Source of the DNA: CAZUGO01 sp964619935
GTDB lineage: Bacteria; Planctomycetota; Phycisphaerae; UBA1845; CAIVHJ01
DNA: 64,000 nucleotides
Assembly (NCBI GenBank): GCA_964619935.1
Contig: CAZUGO010000014.1
Location: 52,816 to 116,815 of the forward strand
Reading direction: 5' to 3'
Part shown: piece by piece, positions 8,864 to 16,991 of the stretch
Position numbering within the stretch: the stretch's first letter is position 1
Layout: each line of letters opens with the position of its first letter
Made by a program: the position numbers and the translations under genes
Notes under the pieces: model-generated
Databases searched by the model: none
Told to the model about the DNA's origin: nothing
The model's input: only the letters and a program-made list of their open reading frames with translations

Positions 8864-10333
8864 ATGGCAATCGACCTGATATACCGGCACTCGCTCGCGC
8901 TGCTCACCGACCTGTACGAGTTGACCATGGCCTATGGGTACTGGAAGGAGGGCATTGCAGAGCGCGAAGCCGTGTTCCACATGTTCTTTCGCAGGAACCC
9001 CTTTCACGGCGGTTTCTGCATTGCCGCAGGGCTGGGCTACCTGGTCGAGTTCCTGAACCGCTTCCGATTCGATGGCGAGGACCTGCAGTACCTGGCCACC
9101 CTGCGCGGCAACGACACCCGCCCGCTGTTCGAGCAGTCGTTCCTTGACTACCTGGGGGCCCTGCGGTTTCACTGCGACGTGGACGCCGTTCCCGAAGGCA
9201 CGGTAGTCTTTCCGCACCAGCCGCTGGTCCGCGTGCGCGGCCCGGTGATCCAGGGGCAGATCCTGGAGACCGCGCTGTTGAACGCGATCAATTTCCAAAC
9301 CCTGATCGCCACCAAGGCGGCGCGGGTGTGCATGGCGGCCGGCGGACAGCCGGTCCTGGAGTTCGGTTTGCGTCGCGCCCACGGCGCCGACGGCGGCCTG
9401 GCGGTCAGCCGTGCCGCGTACGTGGGCGGATGCGCCGGGACGTCCAACGTGCTGGCCGGCAAGTTGTTCGACATTCCGGTGCGCGGCACGCACGCCCACA
9501 GTTGGGTGATGTCCTTCGCCGAGGAGTTGGAATCATTCGAAGCCTACGCCCGGGCCATGCCCAACAACTGCGTATTCTTGGTGGATACCTACGACACCCT
9601 CGAAGGCGTGCGCCGTGCCGTCCAGGTCGGCCACCAATTGAAGCAGCACGGCCATCGCATGCTCGGGGTGCGGCTGGACTCCGGCGACCTGGCCTACCTG
9701 AGCATCGAGGCCCGCAAGATTCTGGATCAGGCCGGCTTCCACGATGCCGCCATCGTGGCCAGCAACGACCTGGACGAACACATCATCGCCAGCCTCAAGC
9801 AACAGGGAGCCGCCATCAGCATCTGGGGCGTCGGCACCAAGCTGGCGACGGCGTTTGATGAACCGGCCCTGGGCGGCGTCTACAAGCTGACCGCCCTCCG
9901 CGAGCACGACGGCCCCTGGCAATACAAGCTGAAGCTCTCCGAACAGGCCGTCAAGATCTCGAATCCGGGGATTCAGCAGATCCGGCGCTTCCGTTCCGGC
10001 GGCGAATTCATCGCTGACGCCGTCTACGACATCGAGCTTGGGATCGCCGACGACTGCATCATCGTGGATCCGCTGGACATGACCCGCCGCCGCCGCGTGG
10101 CGGTCGGCACGCCGTTCGACGACCTGCTGGTTCCGGTGTTCCGGTCGGGGTCTGCGGTCTACGAAGTGCCGCATCTCAGCGTCTCGCGCGATCGAGCCGC
10201 AGCCCAACTGGCCGGATTTCACGACGGCATCAAGCGGCGGACCCATCCACACCAGTACCCGGTCGGCTTGGAGAAGCGGCTGTTCGACTTGCGCACGCAA
10301 CTGATCCTCAGCGCCCGTGGGGTCAGCGCATGA
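8864..10333 (+). CDS. pncB: Nicotinate phosphoribosyltransferase
   Basis: 489 aa. Converts nicotinate plus PRPP to nicotinate mononucleotide in NAD salvage. Family blocks are visible: LLTDLYELTMAYGYW at the N-terminus, NFQTLIATKAAR, EFGLRRAHG with the catalytic-site region, RGTHAHSWVMSF, LVDTYDT, and GVRLDSGDLAYLS in the phosphate-binding part. The open frame can begin at TTG 8858; the ATG at 8864 is preferred. The downstream nicotinamidase overlaps by 4 bp, forming a two-gene salvage operon. Confidence 0.95.
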   Translation: MAIDLIYRHSLALLTDLYELTMAYGYWKEGIAEREAVFHMFFRRNPFHGGFCIAAGLGYLVEFLNRFRFDGEDLQYLATLRGNDTRPLFEQSFLDYLGALRFHCDVDAVPEGTVVFPHQPLVRVRGPVIQGQILETALLNAINFQTLIATKAARVCMAAGGQPVLEFGLRRAHGADGGLAVSRAAYVGGCAGTSNVLAGKLFDIPVRGTHAHSWVMSFAEELESFEAYARAMPNNCVFLVDTYDTLEGVRRAVQVGHQLKQHGHRMLGVRLDSGDLAYLSIEARKILDQAGFHDAAIVASNDLDEHIIASLKQQGAAISIWGVGTKLATAFDEPALGGVYKLTALREHDGPWQYKLKLSEQAVKISNPGIQQIRRFRSGGEFIADAVYDIELGIADDCIIVDPLDMTRRRRVAVGTPFDDLLVPVFRSGSAVYEVPHLSVSRDRAAAQLAGFHDGIKRRTHPHQYPVGLEKRLFDLRTQLILSARGVSA

Positions 10334-10947
10334 TCGCCCTGGTCCTGGTTGACATCCAGAACGATTTCCTCCCGGGCGGACCGCTGGCGGTGCCCCACGG
10401 CGACGCCATCGTCGCGCCAATCAACCGCCTGCTGCCCGCCTATGATCTGGTGGTCGCGACCCAGGACTGGCACCCACCGAACCACGGCAGCTTCGCCGCG
10501 AACCATCCCGGATGCCAGGTCGGCCAGCTCATCGACCTGCATGGGCTCCCGCAATTGCTCTGGCCGGTGCATTGCGTCCAGGACACCCGGGGCGCCGCTT
10601 TTCCGGACACGCTGAACGCCGGCCGCATCCAGGGCTGCTTTCATAAGGGAACCGATCCAACAGTGGACAGCTACAGCGGCTTTTTCGACAACGGGCACCG
10701 CCAGGCCACCGGACTGGCGGACTTCCTACGGGTCCACCAGGTGGGTGAGGTGCATCTGGCCGGGCTGGCCACCGATTACTGCGTCAAGTTCACCGCTTTG
10801 GATGCCAGGGACCTCGGCTTCGAAACCGGGCTGCTCAATGCCTGCTGCCGCGGGGTCGAGCTGCACTCCGGAGACAGCGACCGAGCCATCCGCGACATGG
10901 TCGCCAGCGGTGTTCGCCTGCTGGGTGCCGGCCAGCCCACCGCATGA
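10330..10947 (+). CDS. pncA: Nicotinamidase
   Basis: 205 aa. Hydrolyses nicotinamide to nicotinate, feeding the PncB reaction encoded immediately upstream (4-bp ATGA overlap). The isochorismatase-fold triad is visible: Asp8 in LVDIQNDFLPGG, the Lys in FHKGTDP, and the Cys in DYCVKFTALDA. The metal-binding DWHPPNHGSF motif is also present. Length and motif order are normal for bacterial PncA. Confidence 0.95.
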   Translation: MIALVLVDIQNDFLPGGPLAVPHGDAIVAPINRLLPAYDLVVATQDWHPPNHGSFAANHPGCQVGQLIDLHGLPQLLWPVHCVQDTRGAAFPDTLNAGRIQGCFHKGTDPTVDSYSGFFDNGHRQATGLADFLRVHQVGEVHLAGLATDYCVKFTALDARDLGFETGLLNACCRGVELHSGDSDRAIRDMVASGVRLLGAGQPTA

Positions 10948-10977
10948 ACTCGCCTCCACGCGGGTGGGCAAAAAAAT

Positions 10978-11021
10978 GGCGCCCCAACCAGGAAAGATGT
11001 GCTCTTTTCCTAGGGGGCGCC
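10978..11021 (+). terminator. Long hairpin downstream of pncA
   Basis: An inverted repeat starts 30 bp after pncA. GGCGCCCC pairs with GGGGCGCC, and inside it AGGAAAGA pairs with TCTTTTCCT (one bulge), with a loop of about 5 nt. No T-run follows on the plus strand, so it is not a textbook intrinsic terminator. It may be a 3'-end stabilising structure or a terminator of a type without a U-tract. It lies in the 440-bp gap between pncA and the convergent pseudopilin gene. Confidence 0.45.
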
Positions 11022-11171
11022 CTGGAGCAGACAAGTCCTAGAATAGCGGAGCCGCCGACCGAAAGTCAAAGCGCTGATTGGGATCCGGCGAGCGGCGGTC
11101 ACCCATCGCGGACCCAACGGATCCTCAATCCCCCATTTCCGGGCCCGCTTCGTCCGAAAACCAGCCCGCAG

Positions 11172-11200
11172 TGGACTTAACTATTTGGGAACCATAGAAT
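11172..11200 (+). promoter_or_regulatory. Candidate sigma70 promoter for a small RNA
   Basis: TGGACT at 11172-11177, a 17-nt spacer, and TAGAAT at 11195-11200. A start about 7 nt downstream (11207) would fall exactly at the base of the structured element at 11207-11284. There is no coding sequence it could otherwise drive before the convergent gene ending at 11388. Confidence 0.4.
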
Positions 11201-11206
11201 AACAAT

Positions 11207-11284
11207 GGAGCCCGGGCAGCGACCGAGTCGCAACTGTTGAACTCTTGTGTGCTTGATCTCCTCACCTGTCCGGGCTCTTTTCTT
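11207..11284 (+). ncRNA. Candidate small structured RNA of about 78 nt
   Basis: A 12-bp closing stem is formed by GAGCCCGGGCAG (11208-11219) and CTGTCCGGGCTC (11266-11277), with a single G-U wobble. Near the 5' side an internal hairpin GCGAC-CGA-GTCGC (11219-11231) can form, sharing one base with the outer stem. The 3' strand is followed at once by TTTTCTT. A promoter-like pair sits at the right distance upstream. No known RNA family was recognised. The alternative is a bidirectional terminator between the converging pncA and fimT-like transcripts, although the loop of about 46 nt is long for that. Confidence 0.4.
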
Positions 11285-11387
11285 GCCTCACTCTGACTCC
11301 AAGTCTTTGAGCCCCAAATCTTTTTATATCATGGAGACAGCGCCTGCCGGCCCCCGCGGTCCGCGGTTGGCGCCGGGAGTGTCCCGA

Positions 11388-11927
11388 CTACTCGACGATG
11401 GGCCCGATCGAGGCTTCGCCGGTATCGGCGTCGATGGTCAGGGTGATGGAAATACCGTCCAGGGCCAGCGTTACTGTGGCGTCCGTGGCCTGGTCAAGTT
11501 CACCGTAGATTCCGAACTTCAGTTCGTCGTCGCCGCCGATACCGACGTCGGAGATGGTCACGCCGGCCAGGGCTTCGGCCTCGGCGGTTCCGAACTGGAC
11601 CGCGTACGGCCCCCCGCTTACCGGGTGCGTGATCGGGGTCGCGGTGTCTGAGGCGGCAGCGAGGTGGTACGCGCTGATCGACTTGTTGAACACCACCACG
11701 CGAACGTCGTTGCGGTGGGCAATCGATTCAATCTGGGCGACCGCCAGATCCCCCTGCAACAGGTCGGCCGCGCTGCGGAGGATGCTCCGCTGGGTGTCGC
11801 CGGCCGTCGGGATGGCCAACAGGACGAAGATCGACAACAGCACGATGACGATCAGCAGTTCCAGCAAGGAGAACCCCGTTCGACGGGTTCTCCACGACGA
11901 TGGGGTGATCGCGGACAGGGTGCACAT
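11388..11927 (-). CDS. Type II secretion/type IV pilus pseudopilin (GspH/FimT-like)
   Basis: About 179 aa from the ATG at 11927. A basic leader is followed by the prepilin peptidase site RTGFSLLELLIVIVLLS, with cleavage expected between G and F and Glu at +5. A roughly 20-residue hydrophobic helix follows, then a beta-rich C-terminal domain typical of GspH/FimT minor pseudopilins. An N-terminal extension to 12029 is open but unlikely. Two further pseudopilin genes are encoded divergently 170 bp away. Confidence 0.8.
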   Translation of the reverse strand: MCTLSAITPSSWRTRRTGFSLLELLIVIVLLSIFVLLAIPTAGDTQRSILRSAADLLQGDLAVAQIESIAHRNDVRVVVFNKSISAYHLAAASDTATPITHPVSGGPYAVQFGTAEAEALAGVTISDVGIGGDDELKFGIYGELDQATDATVTLALDGISITLTIDADTGEASIGPIVE

Positions 11928-12098
11928 CACAGCGCTGTATCGGTCAGCACAACCCGCCGCGTGATCAGGAGACCGGGACCCGGGCCCTTCCGGACGGGAC
12001 CGCGGTCCCATAACCTCGCGCGCCGACAACGGCCACTTGCCCGGCCCCGGCTTGAATCATACCGTTGCCTGGAGAGCTGTCGACGGGAGACAACGTCC

Positions 12099-12587
12099 AT
12101 GTTCAAGAAGCGCCGAGCCGGCTTTACGATTGCCGAGGTCCTGGTGGCCTCGATCATGCTTGCACTGGTGGTTGCTGCCGTCGGGCAGGCCGTGGCCGCC
12201 GCCCAGATGCAGTCACACGCGTCCCTCCGCCAGCAGCAAGCCGCCAGCTTGCTCGACGAACTGATGGAGGAAGTCCTGGCTCATCCCTACATCGACCCGC
12301 AGGGTGACACCACCATGGGGCCCGACACCGGCGAATCCGGTCGTCTCGATTTCGACGCCGCCGACGACTATCACGGCTTCACCGAATCCGCCGGTGCCCT
12401 GTATGACGCCGGCGCAGAACTGCTGCCGGCCGCCTTCCAACTGTTCAGCCGCTCGGTCAGCATGGTCAGCGGCACCACCGCGGTTTCGGGATTCGCGACC
12501 CCAGTCGCCGGGCTGACCATCACCGTGACCGTGCAGGACCAGAACAATCTCACCTGGACGACCACCCGTTTCATGATGGAGCCGTGA
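12099..12587 (+). CDS. Minor pseudopilin (type IV pilus/T2SS, PilV/GspI-like)
   Basis: 162 aa. It begins MFKKRRAGFTIAEVLVASIM, a class III prepilin leader with Gly-Phe cleavage and Glu at +5, followed by a hydrophobic helix. The remaining about 120 residues are low in cysteine and end in TTRFMMEP. It is followed 3 bp later by a second pseudopilin, so the two are co-transcribed. I infer a minor subunit of a pseudopilus or pilus; which machine it serves cannot be told because no assembly ATPase is nearby. Confidence 0.75.
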   Translation: MFKKRRAGFTIAEVLVASIMLALVVAAVGQAVAAAQMQSHASLRQQQAASLLDELMEEVLAHPYIDPQGDTTMGPDTGESGRLDFDAADDYHGFTESAGALYDAGAELLPAAFQLFSRSVSMVSGTTAVSGFATPVAGLTITVTVQDQNNLTWTTTRFMMEP

Positions 12588-12590
12588 CCC

Positions 12591-13208
12591 ATGGATGCAG
12601 CGCGCAGACGTCGATCGAACGCCGGACCGCGCCGCCGGGCGCTAACCCTCATCGAGTTGGTCATGGGCATGGCCGGCACCGCCCTGGTGGCCTCGGCGCT
12701 GGCCGCGATGATGGAACTCACCGTTTACGGCAGCCGGGATATCACTGACCTGCATCGCATGGTCATCCGCGAAAAGCGCGTCGGCGATCGCATGGCCGCC
12801 ACCCTCCGCAGATCCCACTCGGCGCTCGCCAGCGGAACCGATTACCTGGTGCTGTGGGAAGGCGACACCAACGAGAGCGGCGGGCACAGCCTGTCCGAGC
12901 TGGTCCGCATCGAACGCGACGACGGCAGCAGCACGTTGTCTGCATACCAGGCCCCCGCCACGCTGGACCCGCTCGATGACACCGAGTACGTCCTCGGGAC
13001 CTCCGACTTCAACATCGAGACGCTGGCGATCAAGGGCACCGCCAACTTCCCCGCCACCCTCTGGGCTGAAGATGTCACCGCCTGGACCCTCACCCTGAAC
13101 CACGTCACCCCCCAGAATGCCACGTTGGTGTCCTACCGCCTACAAATCACGACTCCCAATGTCACCGACACCGCCATCGGGGCAGCCGCACTCCGCAACC
13201 GGGACTAA
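12591..13208 (+). CDS. Minor pseudopilin (PulJ/GspJ-like)
   Basis: 205 aa. The leader PRRRALTLIELVMGMAGTAL shows a prepilin site (Ala-Leu in place of the common Gly-Phe, Glu at +5) and a hydrophobic helix. A larger globular domain follows, as expected for a GspJ/PilW-type minor pseudopilin. The start lies 3 bp after the preceding pseudopilin. The Ala at the -1 processing position, where Gly is normally invariant, is notable. Confidence 0.65.
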   Translation: MDAARRRRSNAGPRRRALTLIELVMGMAGTALVASALAAMMELTVYGSRDITDLHRMVIREKRVGDRMAATLRRSHSALASGTDYLVLWEGDTNESGGHSLSELVRIERDDGSSTLSAYQAPATLDPLDDTEYVLGTSDFNIETLAIKGTANFPATLWAEDVTAWTLTLNHVTPQNATLVSYRLQITTPNVTDTAIGAAALRNRD

Positions 13209-13371
13209 CTAAGTCCGGGCAGGTGGGTGGACTCGGCCCCTTTGGAAGCGGACGCCCTGCGCCTCGGGACGGTGTGGTTGAATTGGTCAACGTCCGCTCC
13301 CTGACGCTGCTCCTTGGGCATAAAGAAGTCGCAGGGGTCGGTTGGTATGCCATGGTCGCCTCCAGGGGCGC

Positions 13372-15279
13372 CTAACGGGGGGTGGTCTCCGGCCTCGGCG
13401 GTTGGGAGATGGCGTTGAGCTGGACTTCGTAGTCGATGGCCCCGATGCACACCAGGGCGCTTTGTTTGTGCAGTTGCATGCGGACGACGCTGGCGACCTT
13501 GCCCATGGCGTCGACGTGCACCGGGTCGCCGGGTCGCAGGTTGTTGATCCACGCAACCCAGGCCTGGTGGGCGGCCCGCTGGTGGTCGAGTTGCCGCGAC
13601 TTTTCCTGGTAGGATTCGGTGACGCGTTCGGCCTCCTGGCGGGCCGCCGCCGCCGACTTGCGGGCCTCCTCGGCCTGGCGGCGGGCATCCAGCGTGCCCT
13701 CGATGGCCCGCGACAGGGCCCGGTGCTGGTCGTCGATGTGCCGCCGGGCCGCCTGAACCACCCGCTCGGGCAGGCCCAGCCGCTGGGCGATGGCCAGGGC
13801 ATTGCTGTTGCCCGGCTCACCCAGGCGCAGCACGTAGGTCGGCGCCAGGGATTCCAGATCGAATTCCACCGAGGCGTTGTCCACGCGCGCCAACGTATAG
13901 GCGGCGGCCTTGAGCTGCGACGAATGGGTGGTCACGATCGCGCTGCAACCAAGGTCCAACAATTCATCCAGGATCGCTTGCCCGATGGCCGCCCCCTCAT
14001 CCGGATCGGTCCCGGCGCCCAGCTCGTCGATCAGCACCAGCGTGCCCGGGCCGGCGGCCCGCAAGATCCGGCAGATGTTGGTCAGGTGGGCGCTGAAGGT
14101 GCTCAGCGATTGCTCGATGCTCTGCTCATCACCAATGTCGATGAAGATCCGGCGATACAGCGGCATGATCGATCCGCGGTCCGCCGGAATGGGAATGCCC
14201 GACTGGGTCATGGCCGCCAGCAGCCCGACGGTTTTCAGCGACACGGTCTTGCCGCCGGTGTTCGGGCCGGTGATGACCAGAACGTCAAAGTCGTCGCCCA
14301 GCCGGATGTCGATCGGGACCACCGCCGTGTCAGACCCCTCGAACAGGTCGACCAGCACCGGGTGGCGGGCGCCGTGCAGATCCAGCAGCCCGTGGTCGCT
14401 GAGCCGCGGGCAAATCGCGGCCCGGCTGAGGGCGTACTTGACCTTCGCCGCCAGCAGGTCCAGCACGCTGCAGGCTTCGAGGGTCCGCAGAATGTCATCC
14501 TGCTGTTGATGGACCTGCCGCGACAGGGCCGACACGATGCGGCTGACCTCCTCCAGTTCCTTGACCTTCAGCCGAGCCACCGCATTATTCAGCTCGACGG
14601 CCTCCGACGGCTCAATGAACAAGGTGGCCCCGCTGTCGCTGCTGCGATGCACAATGCCGGGGAGCCGGCCGCGGAACTCGGCCTTGAGCGGCAGCACCAC
14701 GCGGTCGTTGTGAAACGTGGTGCTCGGATACTGCAGAATCTTCTGATACTTGGGCTGCCGCAGAATCCGGGTGAACACGGTGCCGGTCTCGTCACGCAAG
14801 GTCTCGATGCGCGAGCGGATGGCGGCCAGGCGCGGCGACGCCTCATCGCGGACCGCCCCGCGCGAATCGATGGCTTGGTCGATGGTGTCGGCCAGCCCGG
14901 TGTGGTCGCTGACCCGGCCGACAAAGGCGCGAAGCAGCGAACGCTCGGCCGGAACCCGCGCCAGCCAGCGACACAACAGGCCGGTGGCCGCCAGCGTGCA
15001 CTGCACCTCCCCCAGTTCCTCGGGCTCCAGACCGCCCGGCTTGCCGGACCCCCGAACCAGCGGGCGAATGTCGCGCATCCCGCCGATCGGCGGCAGCCCC
15101 AGGTCAGGCTCGATGTCCATCAGCTCGCGGACCTGGTCCAGCCAGCGGCGGACCTCCGGAGCGTTGGCGCTCGGTCGCAGGCGCTCCACCAACGAGCGCC
15201 CCAGCCCGCAAGCGCACTGGCGCGCCAGCGCCTGCCGGACGTGGTCGAATTCGAGCTTGGCCAGGGTCTGGTCATCCAT
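13372..15279 (-). CDS. mutS2: MutS2-family ATPase lacking the Smr nuclease domain
   Basis: 635 aa. MutS2 proteins act on branched or recombining DNA or on stalled ribosomes. The MutS2 opening TLAKLEFDHVRQALARQCACG, the core/clamp region and the ATPase domain are present. The ATPase shows Walker A GPNTGGKTVSLKTVGL and signature/Walker B STFSAHLTNI and LVLIDELGAGTDPDEG. Full MutS2 is about 770-790 aa, with a KOW-like part and a C-terminal Smr domain. Here the protein stops shortly after PGDPVHVDAMGKVASVVR, so Smr is missing. The start overlaps the upstream DUF309 gene by 8 bp. Confidence 0.88.
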   Translation of the reverse strand: MDDQTLAKLEFDHVRQALARQCACGLGRSLVERLRPSANAPEVRRWLDQVRELMDIEPDLGLPPIGGMRDIRPLVRGSGKPGGLEPEELGEVQCTLAATGLLCRWLARVPAERSLLRAFVGRVSDHTGLADTIDQAIDSRGAVRDEASPRLAAIRSRIETLRDETGTVFTRILRQPKYQKILQYPSTTFHNDRVVLPLKAEFRGRLPGIVHRSSDSGATLFIEPSEAVELNNAVARLKVKELEEVSRIVSALSRQVHQQQDDILRTLEACSVLDLLAAKVKYALSRAAICPRLSDHGLLDLHGARHPVLVDLFEGSDTAVVPIDIRLGDDFDVLVITGPNTGGKTVSLKTVGLLAAMTQSGIPIPADRGSIMPLYRRIFIDIGDEQSIEQSLSTFSAHLTNICRILRAAGPGTLVLIDELGAGTDPDEGAAIGQAILDELLDLGCSAIVTTHSSQLKAAAYTLARVDNASVEFDLESLAPTYVLRLGEPGNSNALAIAQRLGLPERVVQAARRHIDDQHRALSRAIEGTLDARRQAEEARKSAAAARQEAERVTESYQEKSRQLDHQRAAHQAWVAWINNLRPGDPVHVDAMGKVASVVRMQLHKQSALVCIGAIDYEVQLNAISQPPRPETTPR

Positions 15280-15826
15280 GGCGAACGCACGCTTCCAGCA
15301 ACAGGTACGGATACCGCGCGGGCTGGTGCACTGGGGCGGTTGGATTGGCGGCGAGCACCCGACCGTAATAGCCGCCGACCTGGTCGAGCCAGGACCGCAC
15401 GCGCAAGCCCATGTACGGCTCGCAGACCGCTTGCAGGGCGGCCTGCAGATGGGCGGCGGCGGTCCGCCGCAGCCGCTGGACGCCTTGCAGATGGCCGACA
15501 TGGAGCTTCAAGTGGCAGGCCGAGACCTGGATCAGGCCCTGCAGGAAGCGTCCCTGGGCGGCACGCTTATCGGTGAGCTGCCACAAGCCCTCCCAGGCTT
15601 CGTGGGCTTCCCACCAGTAACCATGATTATACAAATCGCAGCCGTACAGGTAATCGGGGCTCCGCTGCCAGGCCTCGGGCGGATAGTAAGTCACCGGCGG
15701 TGGCGGCGAACCCGGAGCATGGTAACTGTGACCGTCGGGATGGGCCGTGGGATGCGGGGCCCTTCCGGGAACAAACCGGTAGCTCGGAAAGGGAACGTCA
15801 ATGTACCGCAGAGCGGAGAAGGTCAT
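15272..15826 (-). CDS. DUF309 family protein
   Basis: About 184 aa from the ATG at 15826 (MTFSALRYIDVPFPSYR). The C-terminal half has the DUF309 signature GCDLYNHGYWWEAHEAWEGLW and GRFLQGLIQVSACHLKLH, an all-helical metal-site-like domain of unknown function. In-frame ATGs at 15838 and 15850 are alternatives. It is coupled to mutS2 by an 8-bp overlap and follows paaB by about 50 bp. Confidence 0.8.
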   Translation of the reverse strand: MTFSALRYIDVPFPSYRFVPGRAPHPTAHPDGHSYHAPGSPPPPVTYYPPEAWQRSPDYLYGCDLYNHGYWWEAHEAWEGLWQLTDKRAAQGRFLQGLIQVSACHLKLHVGHLQGVQRLRRTAAAHLQAALQAVCEPYMGLRVRSWLDQVGGYYGRVLAANPTAPVHQPARYPYLLLEACVRHG

Positions 15827-15877
15827 GGGCGCCCCCATGGGCGACAGCACCCCGCCGGCGCCAGCGGAGCACTGGAA

Positions 15878-16273
15878 TCAAAAACCCTCCTTGAGGTCTT
15901 CTTTCTCGTACTCGCGCAGGCCGTCGTCATCCCGAAATTTCCGCCACAATTGCCGCACACCCTGGTAGTCACGGACGTAGCGGTAGTCGTGCTCGATGGC
16001 CTTGTTGATCGGCCCCAACTCACCCCCGGTGCCGCCCAGATGGTCGCGCTGGACTGCCCAAATGTGCACGCAGGCCTCGTCCTGCCCGTAGTGCTCGCGG
16101 GCCAACTGCAATGCCGTGGTCAAGTCCGGAGCGTGCAGGGCACCCGCGTGGACATGCGGCAAGCCGCGGCGCTTCTGGGTGAACACCTCGTAGACCCGTA
16201 AATCCTGCTCCGCAGGCAGAGGCTCATCGGCCGCACAAGCCGCTCCGATGCGGCGGGTTCTGGAAAGTGCCAT
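15878..16273 (-). CDS. paaB: Phenylacetyl-CoA epoxidase subunit PaaB
   Basis: 131 aa from the ATG at 16273; a GTG at 16291 is the alternative. PaaB is the small structural subunit bridging the PaaAC dimers. Recognisable parts are LRVYEVFTQKRRGLPHVHAG, the block HIWAVQRDHLGGTG, and DYRYVRDYQGVRQLWRKFR. It shares strand and neighbourhood with paaA, but an HTH protein gene lies between them. paaC and paaD are about 10 kb away. Confidence 0.88.
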   Translation of the reverse strand: MALSRTRRIGAACAADEPLPAEQDLRVYEVFTQKRRGLPHVHAGALHAPDLTTALQLAREHYGQDEACVHIWAVQRDHLGGTGGELGPINKAIEHDYRYVRDYQGVRQLWRKFRDDDGLREYEKEDLKEGF

Positions 16274-16432
16274 CACTCTATCCCCGATCACGCCTGGGCC
16301 GTGGCCGCACCGGGACGACGGACCCGAGGAATCCTATCACGGACCGCCGGCAATCGACCGCCGGCAGAAGCATGGACTCCGCGCCCCACCGCCTGGGATC
16401 GTGAGGGGCCCACGGTGCGGGCCTTGGTCCGC

Positions 16433-16876
16433 TCAGCGGTTCTTTCCGAGCATTTCCAGCCGGCGCTCGGCTTCGCGTTTGCGCAGCGAGCGCACCGCGA
16501 CCAAGGCGGCCAGTTGTTCTTTCCGGGGCTTGGTCTTGCCGCTCTCCCAGTTATAGATGGTAATGGGATGCACGCCGACCAACTCGGCATAACGAGGAGC
16601 AGACAGCCCCAGCTTCTTGCGATGGGCTTTGAGCCAGGCCGGCGAGAACCGTGCGCCTTCCGCCAGTTCCTCGGGAGCCTTGTGGGCCACCCGCCTGCGC
16701 TCCTGGCTGCGCAGAAAGGACACGTCTTTCTCCAGTGCCGAGAGCTTGCGTTTGAGTTCGGCGATATCACGCCGATGTTGCGTGGCGGCCCGCTTGGTGG
16801 TGGTCACCTGGGCCTTGATCTGTTTTCGCGATATCCTGGCGATCTCGTCCTTCATGACTTGGGCGAGGTTGGGCAT
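16433..16876 (-). CDS. Coiled-coil plus C-terminal XRE-type helix-turn-helix protein
   Basis: 147 aa with an excellent AAGGAGG site before the ATG at 16876. The N-terminal 65 residues are a Lys/Glu/Arg-rich predicted coiled coil (AQVTTTKRAATQHRRDIAEL). The C-terminal part has a Cro/C1-type HTH (LGLSAPRYAELVGVHPITIY, NWESGKTKPR). The order dimerisation domain then HTH is the reverse of many XRE regulators. It sits between paaA and paaB, so it may regulate this cluster; that is inference. Confidence 0.7.
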   Translation of the reverse strand: MPNLAQVMKDEIARISRKQIKAQVTTTKRAATQHRRDIAELKRKLSALEKDVSFLRSQERRRVAHKAPEELAEGARFSPAWLKAHRKKLGLSAPRYAELVGVHPITIYNWESGKTKPRKEQLAALVAVRSLRKREAERRLEMLGKNR

Positions 16877-16991
16877 GGTGAGCCTCCTTCTTGGCAATCA
16901 CACCGCCCGACGGCGTGGCGTCGGGTTGGGCAGATGATCAGACAATCCTCCTGCAGCAGCGCGGTTCCGGCGTTCCGGCGGATCCGCTCAC

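Noticed and set aside
13209..13371. Smr domain of MutS2 displaced by frameshift
   Set aside because: The 163-bp gap read in all three minus-strand frames gives no Smr-like sequence.
13342..15576. 744-codon frame antisense to mutS2
   Set aside because: Shadow of mutS2; composition is Arg/Gln/His/Val-rich filler with no motifs.
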